42,469 nt of DNA from assembly GCA_012031875.1 (NCBI GenBank), contig JAAUSZ010000011.1, positions 1 through 42,469 on the forward strand, read 5' to 3'. This document shows positions 1 through 7,920 of this stretch, one piece after another. This DNA is from Desulfobacula sp. Its GTDB lineage: Bacteria; Desulfobacterota; Desulfobacteria; Desulfobacterales; Desulfobacteraceae. Each line of letters starts with the position of its first letter. Within the stretch, counting starts at the first letter, position 1. The position numbers and the translations under genes are program-made. Below the pieces are notes generated by a model, which was given only the letters and a program-made list of their open reading frames with translations, did no database searches and was not told where the DNA came from.

Positions 1-2
1 AT

Positions 3-269
3 GACAGGCTGCTGCAAACGGCCCTGGTTGCTAAAAAAGGAAATTTTGAGGCTTTTTCAACCACTCTTTTATACAGCAAATTCCAGAACCATGACCTGAT
101 CCGGGAAACCGGAGAAGCCCTTGCCGCAAAATACGGTCTCCAGTTTCTTTACCATGATTTCAGAGAGGGATGGAATTCCGGTATTGAAGCATCCAAACGC
201 CTGAATCTTTACCGGCAGCAATATTGCGGCTGTATATACAGCGAAAAAGAACGGTATTATAAAAAATAG
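3..269 (+). CDS. queH: Epoxyqueuosine reductase QueH, C-terminal part (5' end outside window)
   Basis: QueH reduces epoxyqueuosine to queuosine, the last step of tRNA wobble-base modification, and is the non-homologous alternative to QueG. The reading frame is open from the left edge and ends with TAG at 267-269, so only about 88 C-terminal residues are present. The visible part carries the family's conserved features: a [12 protein letters not shown] segment, a DFREGW motif, and the LYRQQYCGC motif whose paired cysteines belong to the iron-sulfur/metal site. The first ATG of the window (position 1) is in another frame and is not the start. It converges on the pilB-like gene, with 9 bases between the two stops. 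The family call is firm; the N-terminal half cannot be assessed. Confidence 0.85.
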   Translation, partial: DRLLQTALVAKKGNFEAFSTTLLYSKFQNHDLIRETGEALAAKYGLQFLYHDFREGWNSGIEASKRLNLYRQQYCGCIYSEKERYYKK

Positions 270-278
270 CGAGGGCAC

Positions 279-2282
279 TTATTTCGGTGCAGGAGCCTTG
301 GTAAACTGATTGAGCATATTGACAAAGCGTTTATCCGTGCTGTCGAGTCTTGCCGCCAAGACACTGAATAAATGTTTGGCCACATCCGGGTATTTTTCAA
401 TCACCTCGGCCAGCTTATTGCCCGGGAACCGTTTGACCATGGACCTGCCTTTGGAAATGATGGATGCAGACCTGGGTTCACCCGTAATGGCCGACATCTC
501 CCCGAAATATTCCCCGGGTTGGACAATCTCGGCAATTTTCTTGCCTCCTTTGACGACATATACCCCTCCCTGGACAAGGGTAAAAAAATCAATATCGGTA
601 TTGCCTTCCCGGATAATCACATCCTTATCCTCATAGCGTTCGACATCGGGGTTGATCAGATACGCGGGCAAGGATTCCTTGGTAACCACGGTTTTTTTCA
701 AAACCTCTTCGTAGGAGGTTTCTCCGGCCCTGATTTTTCTGAGTCCCGCTTCTCTCAGCGTTACCATTCCCTCCTGGACGGCCACCTTTCTGAGCTGGTC
801 TTCCGATACCTGGGCGCTGATGGCCTTGGCCACATCATCGGTGACTTCCATTAATTCATAAAGGCCCACCCGGCCCTTATGTCCGGTTCCGTTGCAATGG
901 CTGCATCCCTTGGGGCCATACATCTGGAGATCCTGGATTTCATCCTTGGAAAACCCCTGAAACTCAAGATCCTTGGGATTATACCCGGTGACGATCTGTT
1001 TGCACTCGGGACAGAGTCTCCGGGCAAGGCGCTGGGACAAGACCAGGGTCACGGCCGAGGCCAGCATATAGGGCGGAATGCCGATGTCAATCAAACGCCC
1101 GATGGTGGAAGGACAATCATTGGTATGAAGGGTGGCGAAGACCAGATGGCCGGTCATGGCCGCCTTGATGGCGATTTCAGCGGTTTCAAAATCCCGGATC
1201 TCACCCACCATGATGATGTCCGGGTCCTGCCGCAGGAAGGCCTTCAATGCCGCCGCAAAGGTCATGCCGATTTCCTGTTTTACCGGTACCTGGTTGATGC
1301 CTTTGAAATTGAATTCCACGGGGTCTTCGGCCGTCAATATCTTGATGTCGTCCTTGTTCAACCGGTTCAATATGGAATACAGGGTGGTGGTTTTCCCGCT
1401 GCCCGTGGGTCCGGTCACCAGGATCAGCCCATAGGGCCTGGAAATACAGCGTTTCAGGCTTTCAAAGGTGGCAGGTTCAAACCCCAGCTTGGTCAGGTCA
1501 ATGCTCAGGGCGCTTTGATCCAGGATACGCATGACAATGCTCTCGCCAAAGAGTGTCGGCAGGGTGGATACCCTGAAATCAATGGATTTTTTCTTCCCCA
1601 ACCTGAGCTTTATCCTGCCGTCCTGGGGGACCCTTCTTTCGGCAATATCGAGCTGGGCCAGAATTTTGATACGGGAAATGACGGCGTTTTTGATGCTGAG
1701 GGGAAGATTCATGGCCTTATACATGGATCCGTCAAGCCGGTATCGGACCTGGAAGGTCTTTTCAAAGGGTTCAATATGAATATCACTGACCCCGTCATTT
1801 ATGGCTTTGGTCAAAATCCCGTTCACAAGCTTGATAATCGGGGCATCGGAAGCCATGAACTCGTCACGGCCCAAGTCTGCGTCTGCCGTACCGACCTCAA
1901 GTTCTTCCGCCGCCTCAGACACCAGGCTGCCGAAATCCTCCACCGACGTGACAGGTTCATTGCTGTCTGATTCTTCTTCAAATTTAAGAAAGCTTTTATA
2001 TTCATCATCACTGATTTTATAAAAATCACGAAAGGCCTGGATCAAATCATGTTCCGTTGATACAAAAACCTTAATGGTCTTCCCGGTTTTCTTTTGAAGT
2101 TCCTCCACAATGGTGGTATCGGTGGGTTCCACCATGGTAATGGTCAGTTCCGTCCCATTCAATTCAAGGGGGAAAGCCATGGCGGGCTTGGCCGTCTCAT
2201 AGGGGAAAAGCTTTACTAGTTTCGGGTCCGGCTTGATATCCGAGCGCCTGGCGACTTTATAATTATAGAGGCGTCCCAGCAC
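279..2282 (-). CDS. pilB: PilB/GspE-type secretion ATPase with C-terminal cyclic-nucleotide-binding domain (main part of a frameshifted gene)
   Basis: This is a hexameric cytoplasmic ATPase of the type IV pilus/type II secretion family, which powers pilin assembly or secretion. The sequence shows the rest of the MshEN region, a Walker A motif (GPTGSGKTTTLYS), an Asp/Walker B region (DPDIIMVGEIRD), His-box residues (GHLVFATLHTND) and a tetracysteine zinc site (CPEC and CSHC). After the motor, the last ~120 residues form a cNMP-binding domain: a FFTLVQGGVYVV beta-roll strand and a phosphate-binding cassette, FGEMSAITGEPRSAS, that keeps the Glu and Arg expected for cAMP or cGMP binding. Most PilB proteins end after the motor, so this tail is unusual. 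The N-terminus lies in another frame (2318-2485), making the whole gene 279-2485, about 735 residues. No other pilus genes are visible, so pilus versus secretion role is open. Confidence 0.85.
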   Translation of the reverse strand: MLGRLYNYKVARRSDIKPDPKLVKLFPYETAKPAMAFPLELNGTELTITMVEPTDTTIVEELQKKTGKTIKVFVSTEHDLIQAFRDFYKISDDEYKSFLKFEEESDSNEPVTSVEDFGSLVSEAAEELEVGTADADLGRDEFMASDAPIIKLVNGILTKAINDGVSDIHIEPFEKTFQVRYRLDGSMYKAMNLPLSIKNAVISRIKILAQLDIAERRVPQDGRIKLRLGKKKSIDFRVSTLPTLFGESIVMRILDQSALSIDLTKLGFEPATFESLKRCISRPYGLILVTGPTGSGKTTTLYSILNRLNKDDIKILTAEDPVEFNFKGINQVPVKQEIGMTFAAALKAFLRQDPDIIMVGEIRDFETAEIAIKAAMTGHLVFATLHTNDCPSTIGRLIDIGIPPYMLASAVTLVLSQRLARRLCPECKQIVTGYNPKDLEFQGFSKDEIQDLQMYGPKGCSHCNGTGHKGRVGLYELMEVTDDVAKAISAQVSEDQLRKVAVQEGMVTLREAGLRKIRAGETSYEEVLKKTVVTKESLPAYLINPDVERYEDKDVIIREGNTDIDFFTLVQGGVYVVKGGKKIAEIVQPGEYFGEMSAITGEPRSASIISKGRSMVKRFPGNKLAEVIEKYPDVAKHLFSVLAARLDSTDKRFVNMLNQFTKAPAPK

Positions 2283-2485
2283 ATTGACAATGGTATCCGG
2301 ATCAATATATCCCTGCTTAAGAGAATTCCGCTGAGCCTCTCATTGGTTTTTTTCTGAATCGATAAGGCTTCTTCCAACTGAGTGCTTGTAATCTGCCCTT
2401 CCTTTGAAAGGATCTCACCGATCCTGGTCTTCCCTGCCCCGGATTGATCTTTTATGGTGGATTTCAAGCTGGATGTTTTTTGCAT
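2216..2485 (-). CDS. N-terminal MshEN fragment of the PilB-like ATPase (separated by an indel)
   Basis: Only 2318-2485 of this open frame is meaningful. It encodes an MshEN-type start (RIGEILSKEGQITSTQLEEA, followed by ERLSGIL), the fold that in MshE and related ATPases binds c-di-GMP through repeated RLGxxL...G...L...Q motifs. The matching second motif continues in the next frame as LKQGYIDPDTIVNVLGRL, which runs straight into the neighbouring main ORF. Restoring one base around 2318-2324 joins the two. The remaining residues of this frame, after SGILL, are out-of-frame noise. The true start of the ATPase is therefore the ATG at 2483-2485. The second MshEN motif lacks the usual terminal Gln, so c-di-GMP binding is probable from the family but not certain. 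Confidence 0.7.
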   Translation of the reverse strand: MQKTSSLKSTIKDQSGAGKTRIGEILSKEGQITSTQLEEALSIQKKTNERLSGILLSRDILIRIPLSMCWDASIIIKSPGARISSRTRN

Positions 2486-2494
2486 GGTTATTCC

Positions 2495-2710
2495 TTACCT
2501 ATCTTTTCGGGTTCGATATATTCTAATGCTGCCGGCAACGATTAAAAACAGACCAAGGATATAAAAACTCAGCTTAACGAGAAACAGTTTCTGCTTAAAA
2601 AATTCAATGGTTTCTATTTGCGGCATAACTTGAGGAATCCTGTAAAAAACCCCAAGCCCGACAGCAATCAGAACAATTCCATAATAAAAACGAATATTTT
2701 TTTTGTCCAT
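2495..2710 (-). CDS. Small two-helix membrane protein, unknown function
   Basis: I do not recognise this 71-residue protein. It starts with a short basic stretch (MDKKNIRFYY), then a hydrophobic helix at about residues 10-24, a loop rich in Gln and Glu, a second helix at about 45-62, and a basic tail ending in RKDR. That pattern predicts two transmembrane segments with both ends in the cytoplasm. It sits between the ABC-F gene (9 bases upstream) and the PilB-like ATPase (9 bases downstream), all on the same strand, so the three are probably co-transcribed. It could be an accessory membrane protein of the ATPase, but that rests on position only. Confidence 0.65.
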   Translation of the reverse strand: MDKKNIRFYYGIVLIAVGLGVFYRIPQVMPQIETIEFFKQKLFLVKLSFYILGLFLIVAGSIRIYRTRKDR

Positions 2711-2719
2711 CTTTAAATA

Positions 2720-3040
2720 TTACCTTTCAGCCTCTTCTATCTGGTGATTATAATCAGTTTCGATCTTTTCAAACAAATCCATCTGGATTTCAAGTTCTTC
2801 AAACAAGGCCTCATTCAAATTTTGAAGACCTGCCAAATCTTTTGCAAGGGCCTGTATTTTCTGGCTGTCTTTTTTTTCTGAAGCTTCAAGGAGAAGTGCA
2901 TTGGTTTTTGAAATAGCTTCCTCATTTTTCTCAATATCATTTTCAAGATGCTGGATTTTCCGTTTAACAGGGCTGATATCCCTGGACTTGCGGGCAACGA
3001 TATCGGATTTCTTCTGACGAAGCTCTTTTTTAGACAGCAT
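2720..3040 (-). CDS. C-terminal coiled-coil domain of the ABC-F ATPase (separated by an indel)
   Basis: This open frame is not a separate gene. It encodes a charged helical segment (KKELRQKKSDIVARKSRD, then paired heptad helices rich in Glu, Lys and Leu) typical of the C-terminal DNA/RNA-binding coiled coil of Uup-type ABC-F proteins. The upstream ABC-F frame ends in junk at exactly this place. The junction contains a G7 run (3041-3047) and a T10 run (3050-3060 region) on the plus strand, where a one-base error would separate the frames. The ATG here follows directly on the homopolymer and has no ribosome binding site of its own. The complete gene would run 2720-4560, about 612 residues. Confidence 0.7.
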   Translation of the reverse strand: MLSKKELRQKKSDIVARKSRDISPVKRKIQHLENDIEKNEEAISKTNALLLEASEKKDSQKIQALAKDLAGLQNLNEALFEELEIQMDLFEKIETDYNHQIEEAER

Positions 3041-4560
3041 GGGGGGGTTTTATTTTTTTTTTCAACCACCATTCCTTCCTCATCCCACCCTTCCTTTTCC
3101 AGAAACTCCTGATAGGTTCCTTCAAAGATATGGACACTGTCATTTTTAAATACGACCAGCCTGTTTGCCAGGGAATGGAGGAACATTTCATTATGGGTCA
3201 CAAGGATCAATGCGCCCTCAAAATTATCCAGGGCTGACACAAAGGCATCACAGGACTCTATGTCCAGATGATTGCTGGGCTCGTCCAACAGCAGCAGATT
3301 CAAAGGGGTCATGAGCATTTTCCCAAGCATCACCCTTGATTTCTCACCTCCTGACAGGACAGCGATCTTTTTTAATGCCAGGTCTTTTTCAAACATCATG
3401 GCGCCACAGATATTTCTTGCGGTCTGGCGGTCTGAATCAGGGGATGACTTCATCAACTCATCTTCAACCGTAAATTCATCATTCAAGGATTGCACATTGG
3501 TCTGTTCAAAATACCCCAATTCCACACCCGGGTTGGTTTTTATGCCGCCTTGAGTCGGAGTGAGATTGCCGCTGATGAGTTTTAATAAAGTGGTTTTGCC
3601 TTTTCCGTTCTTGCCGATAATGCCGATCCGGTCTTCCGGATAAACCGTCAAGGAAAGGTTCTCCACCAGGAGACGACTTTTCTCCCAGCCAAAAGACAGG
3701 TTTTGGATCTGCATGACCTGTTTTCCGGGAAAGGGCAGATAATTAAATCCGAACTCAAGATTTTTCAATTTCTGGAGTTTTTCTTTTGACCCGGTTTTCT
3801 CAAGGGTTTTCATCCGTGACTGCACCATGTTGGCAAGCCTGGCCTTGGCACGGAACCTTGAGATAAAGAGTTCGATTTCTTTTTTCCGTTTCTCTTCATT
3901 CAGTCTTGTTTTTTCATAGACTTCTTCATCCTGGGCAATCTGAAGATAATACTTGGATGTATCCCCTTTTATTTTTTTGATTTTCCGTCGGTGGATCCCG
4001 GCAATATGGGTAACCACATGGTCCATGAAGCTTCGGTCATGGGTGACCAGCAGGACTTCCCTTGGCCACGCGATCAGAAATTGGGATATCCACCGGATGG
4101 AGGTGATATCCAAATAATTGGTGGGCTCATCCAGGATCAGAAGATCAGGCTCTGAAACCAATATTTTGGTCAGATTCAATCTGACCTGGAATCCTCCTGA
4201 AAATTCCTTTGGATCCCTGGAAAAATCCTTTTCGGAAAACCCCAGCCCGGCAAGAATTTTTTCCGCCTTCCAGTGGTTGTCTTTTTCATGGTCCAAAAGC
4301 CCCAAGATGGCTTCATCAAGAATGGAAGATTTTGAAAAACGGATCTTCTGAGATAGAATCCCGATGCGATACCCGGAGGGGCAGGAAACGGTTCCTTCGT
4401 CGGCATGGTCACTTCCGGATATGATATTTAATAATGTGGTTTTGCCGTGACCATTCCTCCCGACAAGCCCTACCCTTTCCCCGGAATTAATCTGGAACCC
4501 GGTGTTGTCCAGAAGTATCTGGTCTCCAAAACTCTTTGAAATGCCTTCAATATTCAGCAT
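2815..4560 (-). CDS. ABC-F family ATPase (Uup/YheS-like), main part
   Basis: ABC-F proteins are soluble twin-ATPase factors without membrane domains that act on the ribosome, in translation regulation, rescue or antibiotic protection. Two nucleotide-binding domains are visible: Walker A GRNGHGKTTLL with signature FSGGFQVRLNLTKIL and Walker B LLILDEPTNYLD, then Walker A GKNGKGKTTLL with signature LSGGEKSRVMLGKML and Walker B LLLDEPSNHLD. The linker between them is long and basic (EEKRKKEIELFISRFRAKAR), as expected for the P-site tRNA interaction motif. The last ~80 residues of this frame, downstream of about 3057, are out of frame; the genuine C-terminus is the 2720-3040 ORF. The subfamily (Uup or YheS-like) is not resolved. 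It is the first gene of the minus-strand group that leads into the small membrane protein and the PilB-like ATPase. Confidence 0.9.
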   Translation of the reverse strand: MLNIEGISKSFGDQILLDNTGFQINSGERVGLVGRNGHGKTTLLNIISGSDHADEGTVSCPSGYRIGILSQKIRFSKSSILDEAILGLLDHEKDNHWKAEKILAGLGFSEKDFSRDPKEFSGGFQVRLNLTKILVSEPDLLILDEPTNYLDITSIRWISQFLIAWPREVLLVTHDRSFMDHVVTHIAGIHRRKIKKIKGDTSKYYLQIAQDEEVYEKTRLNEEKRKKEIELFISRFRAKARLANMVQSRMKTLEKTGSKEKLQKLKNLEFGFNYLPFPGKQVMQIQNLSFGWEKSRLLVENLSLTVYPEDRIGIIGKNGKGKTTLLKLISGNLTPTQGGIKTNPGVELGYFEQTNVQSLNDEFTVEDELMKSSPDSDRQTARNICGAMMFEKDLALKKIAVLSGGEKSRVMLGKMLMTPLNLLLLDEPSNHLDIESCDAFVSALDNFEGALILVTHNEMFLHSLANRLVVFKNDSVHIFEGTYQEFLEKEGWDEEGMVVEKKNKTPPCCLKKSFVRRNPISLPASPGISALLNGKSSILKMILRKMRKLFQKPMHFSLKLQKKKTARKYRPLQKIWQVFKI

Positions 4561-4724
4561 CTTTGCACTCTGCAGATTTTCAGTGTTGTCCGTATTTTTC
4601 GGGGCATCATATCACTGTAATGAAAATTTTTAAACAATAAGAATCTCTGGAGATTGCTTTTTAGGGCAACCGGGGGTTCCCGGAAAATGAGTATGGGAAG
4701 GCATAAGCGGGGCGAATGACCGGT

Positions 4725-5156
4725 TTAATCGATATCAACCCAGTATTGGGTCCATTTGCATCTTTCTTTGTATGGAAACCGGATAAGCTCCGTGGCAAGA
4801 ATGGTAAAGTCCTGATCCCGGATGGTATAATAGGACACCTGTTCCTTTTCAAGGGTTTTTGTAATGCCGACGGCAGCATAAAGGGTAATATACTGGTCAT
4901 CAACAAAACACTGAACCGCTCCGGTAACGATTTGGATATCAGATTCAAATTGAATGTCAAACAGATCGATCATGGTGATTGTAAAGGGTTTCCCCTTGAA
5001 ATGATTTGTGGCATCGGTCCTTGTCAATTCACAGGTGATAAAATTTTTAAACCTCATTTCCATCGCATTGTATTCTGATTCCTCTGCATAGGAATTCCAG
5101 GATAGAAGCATAGTGGAAAAAATCAAAAAAAATAAGATCGATATGGGTTTAAACAT
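4725..5156 (-). CDS. Secreted protein, unknown function
   Basis: I do not recognise this 143-residue protein. It opens with a clear Sec signal peptide: MFKPISILFFLIFSTMLLSW, followed by a NSYAEE region that fits signal peptidase I cleavage after YA. The mature part of about 120 residues is mixed alpha/beta and has two or three cysteines (CEL, VQCFV, ERCKW), so a disulfide is possible. Its start overlaps the end of the upstream secreted receiver-like protein by 8 bases, which suggests translational coupling and a shared role in the periplasm. Nothing in it indicates an enzyme. Confidence 0.7.
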   Translation of the reverse strand: MFKPISILFFLIFSTMLLSWNSYAEESEYNAMEMRFKNFITCELTRTDATNHFKGKPFTITMIDLFDIQFESDIQIVTGAVQCFVDDQYITLYAAVGITKTLEKEQVSYYTIRDQDFTILATELIRFPYKERCKWTQYWVDID

Positions 5157-5916
5157 TCTTTTTCATGACACTTTCAATGGTTTTCTGCAAATCCCTCAAT
5201 ATAACGGATTTGATATGGATTGAACCATACCCGGAAAATTTTTTATTGATTGAACCGCTTTCAGATTCATTATTATACCCGGTATCCAGAAGAACCGGCA
5301 CTGACTGGTTAAATTTGACAATTTGTTCAACAAACTGCTCCAAAGGCATTCCGGCGGCATTAAAATGGATGATCACCATTTTGAATTTTTCCGGTTGTGA
5401 TTTAAATACCTCCAACGCAGCCGGGGTATTATTAAAAACAGCCGCACGGTAGGACATTCTTTCGATGACGGATTGAACAAGCCGGACCCTTTTTTCATCC
5501 GGGTCAACCACCATGATATGATTATCCCCTTCCATGCCGACAGAGGATCTGATATCTTCATCCATCCATTTGTCCCCGTTAAAGGGGTGGATCTCTTTAA
5601 TATCAATCTCATAAGCCTTAGCTGAAATAAATTCATCCATACGGTCGTCGGAAATTTTAAGGATGAGTTTTTTATTCTGAGAAATATAATGTCGAAGCCA
5701 TTTTCGATAATTATAATCCTCCCCGGTGAGAATTATTAATTTCGTTCCCACATTGGAATTGACCTGAAAAGAATGATATATCAAGGGCTGATATGAGAAT
5801 TCCGCCTGGGTTTCCCTGTAATTTTCTTCAACGAACTCCACTTGAAAATCCCTTGTAGAACCCGGGGACGCAAGGACTATCAACCAAAGGAAGGAAACAA
5901 AGAATATTTTCATCAA
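5149..5916 (-). CDS. Predicted periplasmic protein with a degenerate response-regulator receiver-like domain
   Basis: This 255-residue protein begins with a signal peptide (MMKIFFVSFLWLIVLASPGS), giving a predicted periplasmic location. Residues ~20-125 are unrecognised. From about residue 130 it follows the CheY/REC pattern: HIMVVDPDEKRVRLVQSVIE (acidic cluster), AALEVFKSQPEKFKMVIIHF, PVLLDTGY (switch Thr) and IHIKSVILRDLQKTI (position of the conserved Lys). The phosphoacceptor position, Asp in the usual VITDMTMPG segment, is His here (MVIIHFNAAGMP). A receiver outside the cytoplasm with no phosphoryl site would have to work as a binding module. It overlaps the next secreted gene by 8 bases. 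The fold call rests on pattern, not alignment; a protein without relation to REC is possible. Confidence 0.7.
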   Translation of the reverse strand: MMKIFFVSFLWLIVLASPGSTRDFQVEFVEENYRETQAEFSYQPLIYHSFQVNSNVGTKLIILTGEDYNYRKWLRHYISQNKKLILKISDDRMDEFISAKAYEIDIKEIHPFNGDKWMDEDIRSSVGMEGDNHIMVVDPDEKRVRLVQSVIERMSYRAAVFNNTPAALEVFKSQPEKFKMVIIHFNAAGMPLEQFVEQIVKFNQSVPVLLDTGYNNESESGSINKKFSGYGSIHIKSVILRDLQKTIESVMKKNV

Positions 5917-5982
5917 TCATCCCGTGTTAAGGTTCGGTATTATAAAAAAAGCTATCGACAAATCATATGAAATCTTGATGTT

Positions 5983-6324
5983 TCAAATGACATTCATTGC
6001 CACAAAAAGCAAGGCCAAAGAGATAATGCCGGTGATTATCAATGCTTTCTTATGGTCATTTTCCCTTCGTCCACGGAATCTCCTGAGAAAAAGCCCGGAA
6101 AGGCAGATAAGGATTCCAATGCTGTCCGCATAAATAAGATAATAAAGATATTGAACATCCCAGGTTGTTCTCAGGTTCAATTTGTAGAAACGGTCAAACA
6201 GGGTTTCAAACTCCGGGCGGGCGCGATGGAAAATCAACAGGATCCCCAACAGTAAAATGCCCGCCAGTATATTCAGATAAAACAGCATTTTTGCCCAAAA
6301 ATCATTTTTTTTTCGTCTATCCAA
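5983..6324 (-). CDS. Small membrane protein with three predicted helices, unknown function
   Basis: This 113-residue protein starts with a basic cytoplasmic segment (MDRRKKNDFW), then a hydrophobic helix (LFYLNILAGILLLGILLIF). A ~30-residue loop predicted outside follows, then a second helix (IYADSIGILICLSGLFL), a strongly basic loop (RRFRGRRENDHKK) and a third helix (ALIITGIISLALLFVAM). The charge pattern fits an N-in, C-out protein. It lies upstream of the two secreted proteins on the same strand, with 66 bases between, and is divergent from cheR. I do not recognise the family. Confidence 0.7.
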   Translation of the reverse strand: MDRRKKNDFWAKMLFYLNILAGILLLGILLIFHRARPEFETLFDRFYKLNLRTTWDVQYLYYLIYADSIGILICLSGLFLRRFRGRRENDHKKALIITGIISLALLFVAMNVI

Positions 6325-6379
6325 ACAAATCTCCGAATATTATATTTGTTTTTTTGGGTTTATATATTATGATTTTATC

Positions 6380-7176
6380 ATGGATTCCATACTTCTCACA
6401 AAAAAGAATTTAATGATCTGACCAGTCTTGTTTATTCAATCTCAGGAATAAATCTTCATGAAGGGAAAACCGAGCTTTTAAAATCAAAAATAGCAAAGCG
6501 AATGCGGATGACCAATAAATCCTTGAAAGAATACCTCTCCTTTCTCTATACCGACCAAAGGGAGTTGATTGATTTTATTGACACCGTCACCACAAACCAT
6601 TCATTTTTTTTCAGAGAAAATAAAAGCATTGAATATATCATTCAGCAATTCAACCTAAGCCCGGAAAAAGAAAAAAAAGAATTTAAGATCTGGTGCGCGG
6701 CCTGTTCGACTGGAGATGAACCCTATTCTGTGGCAATCCAGCTTAAAGACCTGGGGCTTTCTTTTTCCATCCTTGCCACCGATATCTCACATACTGTGCT
6801 TGAAACCGCAGCAAGGGGGATATACCGGATGGATAAGATGCAAAATGTCCCTCTCCCCCTTCTTCACCGTTTTTTTCAACAAGGGACAGGGAAATACAAA
6901 GGGCAGATCAAAGTCAGAAAGGAAATCTCCAGACATATTGTCTTTAAAAAATTTAATCTGATTTCAGATCCTGCCCCCCAGATCCAGTTTGATGCCATAT
7001 TGTGCAGGAATGTCATGATTTATTTTGATTTTCAGACCAGCGAGAAAGTCATTCACAAACTTTATCACGCCCTTGCCCCCAAGGGATATTTTGCCATAGG
7101 AAATGCAGAAAGCCTGATGAATATGAACCACAATTATATACCCGTAAAGAAAATTCCAAGTCTTTATATAAAATAA
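6380..7176 (+). CDS. cheR: CheR-type chemoreceptor methyltransferase (probable indel near its start)
   Basis: CheR transfers methyl groups from S-adenosylmethionine to glutamates of chemoreceptors. The catalytic domain shows IWCAACSTGDEPYSVAIQL (SAM-binding), a DILATDISH-like segment (SILATDISHTVLETA) and DAILCRNVMIYFDF. The N-terminal helical domain is also present: TSLVYSISGINLHEGKTELL and the FFRENKSIE segment before the SAM domain. The frame is only open from an internal ATG at 6502, but homologous residues continue upstream to about 6406. The ATG at 6380 (MDSILLTKK...) joins it if the A6 run at 6400-6405 has lost one base, so I extend the gene to 6380. No cheB, cheA or receptor gene is adjacent, so it is an orphan here. 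It is divergent from the three-helix membrane protein and 11 bases before the next gene. Confidence 0.85.
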
Positions 7177-7187
7177 AGGATGAAATC

Positions 7188-7619
7188 ATGGGACATGAAG
7201 ATAAAGGACATTTTTCAGCAAAGCATAAAAACCGTGAAATTAACGAAACCGTTGCCGAAAAAATAAAAGCATTGGCTGACAACGGTTCCATCACTTGCGT
7301 ATCCGCCCATAAAATATCAAAAACGCTGAACCTGCCACCGGCAGAGATCGGTATCCAGATTGACCTGTTAGAATTCAAAATTATGGAATGCCAGCTTGGT
7401 TTATTTGGATACGGCAGCAGCGGAAAAAAAATCAATCCGGAAATAGAAATTTCTCATGACCTGGATACTCAACTTGAAAAGGCTTCTTCCAACGGAAGAA
7501 TATCCTGTCTTGAATGCTGGGACATTGCAGGCCGACTGAAAATGAAAAGGCTTGACATGGGCTCGGCCTGTGAGAAAAAAAATATCCGGATAAAGCCCTG
7601 TCAGATAGGGTCTTTTTAA
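7188..7619 (+). CDS. Unrecognised protein with two internal winged-helix-like repeats
   Basis: I cannot assign a function to this 143-residue protein. It contains two related halves. The first reads NGSITCVSAHKISKTLNLPP, then IGIQIDLLEFKIMECQLGLF; the second reads NGRISCLECWDIAGRLKMKR, then MGSACEKKNIRIKPCQIGSF. Each has I-(T/S)-C, an A/D-containing helix, a second helix starting after a basic or proline turn, and ends with (E/K/P)CQ(L/I)G.F. That spacing fits two small helix-turn-helix modules, and the cysteines at matching places in each half could bind a metal or form a redox pair. It sits 11 bases after cheR and 13 bases before the DUF503 gene on the same strand, so the three are likely co-transcribed. 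Confidence 0.7.
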   Translation: MGHEDKGHFSAKHKNREINETVAEKIKALADNGSITCVSAHKISKTLNLPPAEIGIQIDLLEFKIMECQLGLFGYGSSGKKINPEIEISHDLDTQLEKASSNGRISCLECWDIAGRLKMKRLDMGSACEKKNIRIKPCQIGSF

Positions 7620-7632
7620 TTTTTTCCTGACC

Positions 7633-7920
7633 ATGGTTGTGGGCACGGGAAAAATAAAATTCCGGATATTTGATACAGGTTCCCTTAAAGGGAAACGGAA
7701 AATTGTCAAATCCATTATCCAGCGGATAAGAAACAATTTTAATATTTCGATTGCAGAAACAGATTTTAATGATAGCCATGACTGGCTGGAAATCGGTTTC
7801 TCGATCACCGGCAATGATCCTCAGGTGGTGAACTCAAAACTGGATAAGGTCATCAATTTCGCGGATGAATTAGGGCTTGCCGTGATTGTGGATACCCAGA
7901 TTGAAATCATTCATGTATGA
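7633..7920 (+). CDS. DUF503 family protein (YlxP-like)
   Basis: A 95-residue protein of the DUF503 family, whose members are small ferredoxin-like-fold proteins often encoded near infB and rbfA and in some bacteria linked to ribosome function. Diagnostic segments are VGTGKIKFRIFDTGSLKGKR, which is the family's opening strand and 'SLKxKR' motif, then KSIIQRIRNNFNISIAETDF. The length is normal for the family. It starts with the ATG at 7633 with 13 bases from the previous stop. Its 3' end overlaps the convergent release-factor-like gene by 14 bases. The exact role is unknown. Confidence 0.85.
   Translation: MVVGTGKIKFRIFDTGSLKGKRKIVKSIIQRIRNNFNISIAETDFNDSHDWLEIGFSITGNDPQVVNSKLDKVINFADELGLAVIVDTQIEIIHV

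Noticed and set aside
879-1970. 363-residue open frame on the plus strand inside the PilB-like gene
   Set aside because: It is the antisense of a well-conserved ATPase, is rich in Gly, His and Gln with no domain pattern, and has no ribosome binding site.
4661-4724. Terminator after the small secreted protein (CCGGG-GGTT-CCCGG)
   Set aside because: The stem has only 5 base pairs and is not followed by a run of T in the transcript direction.
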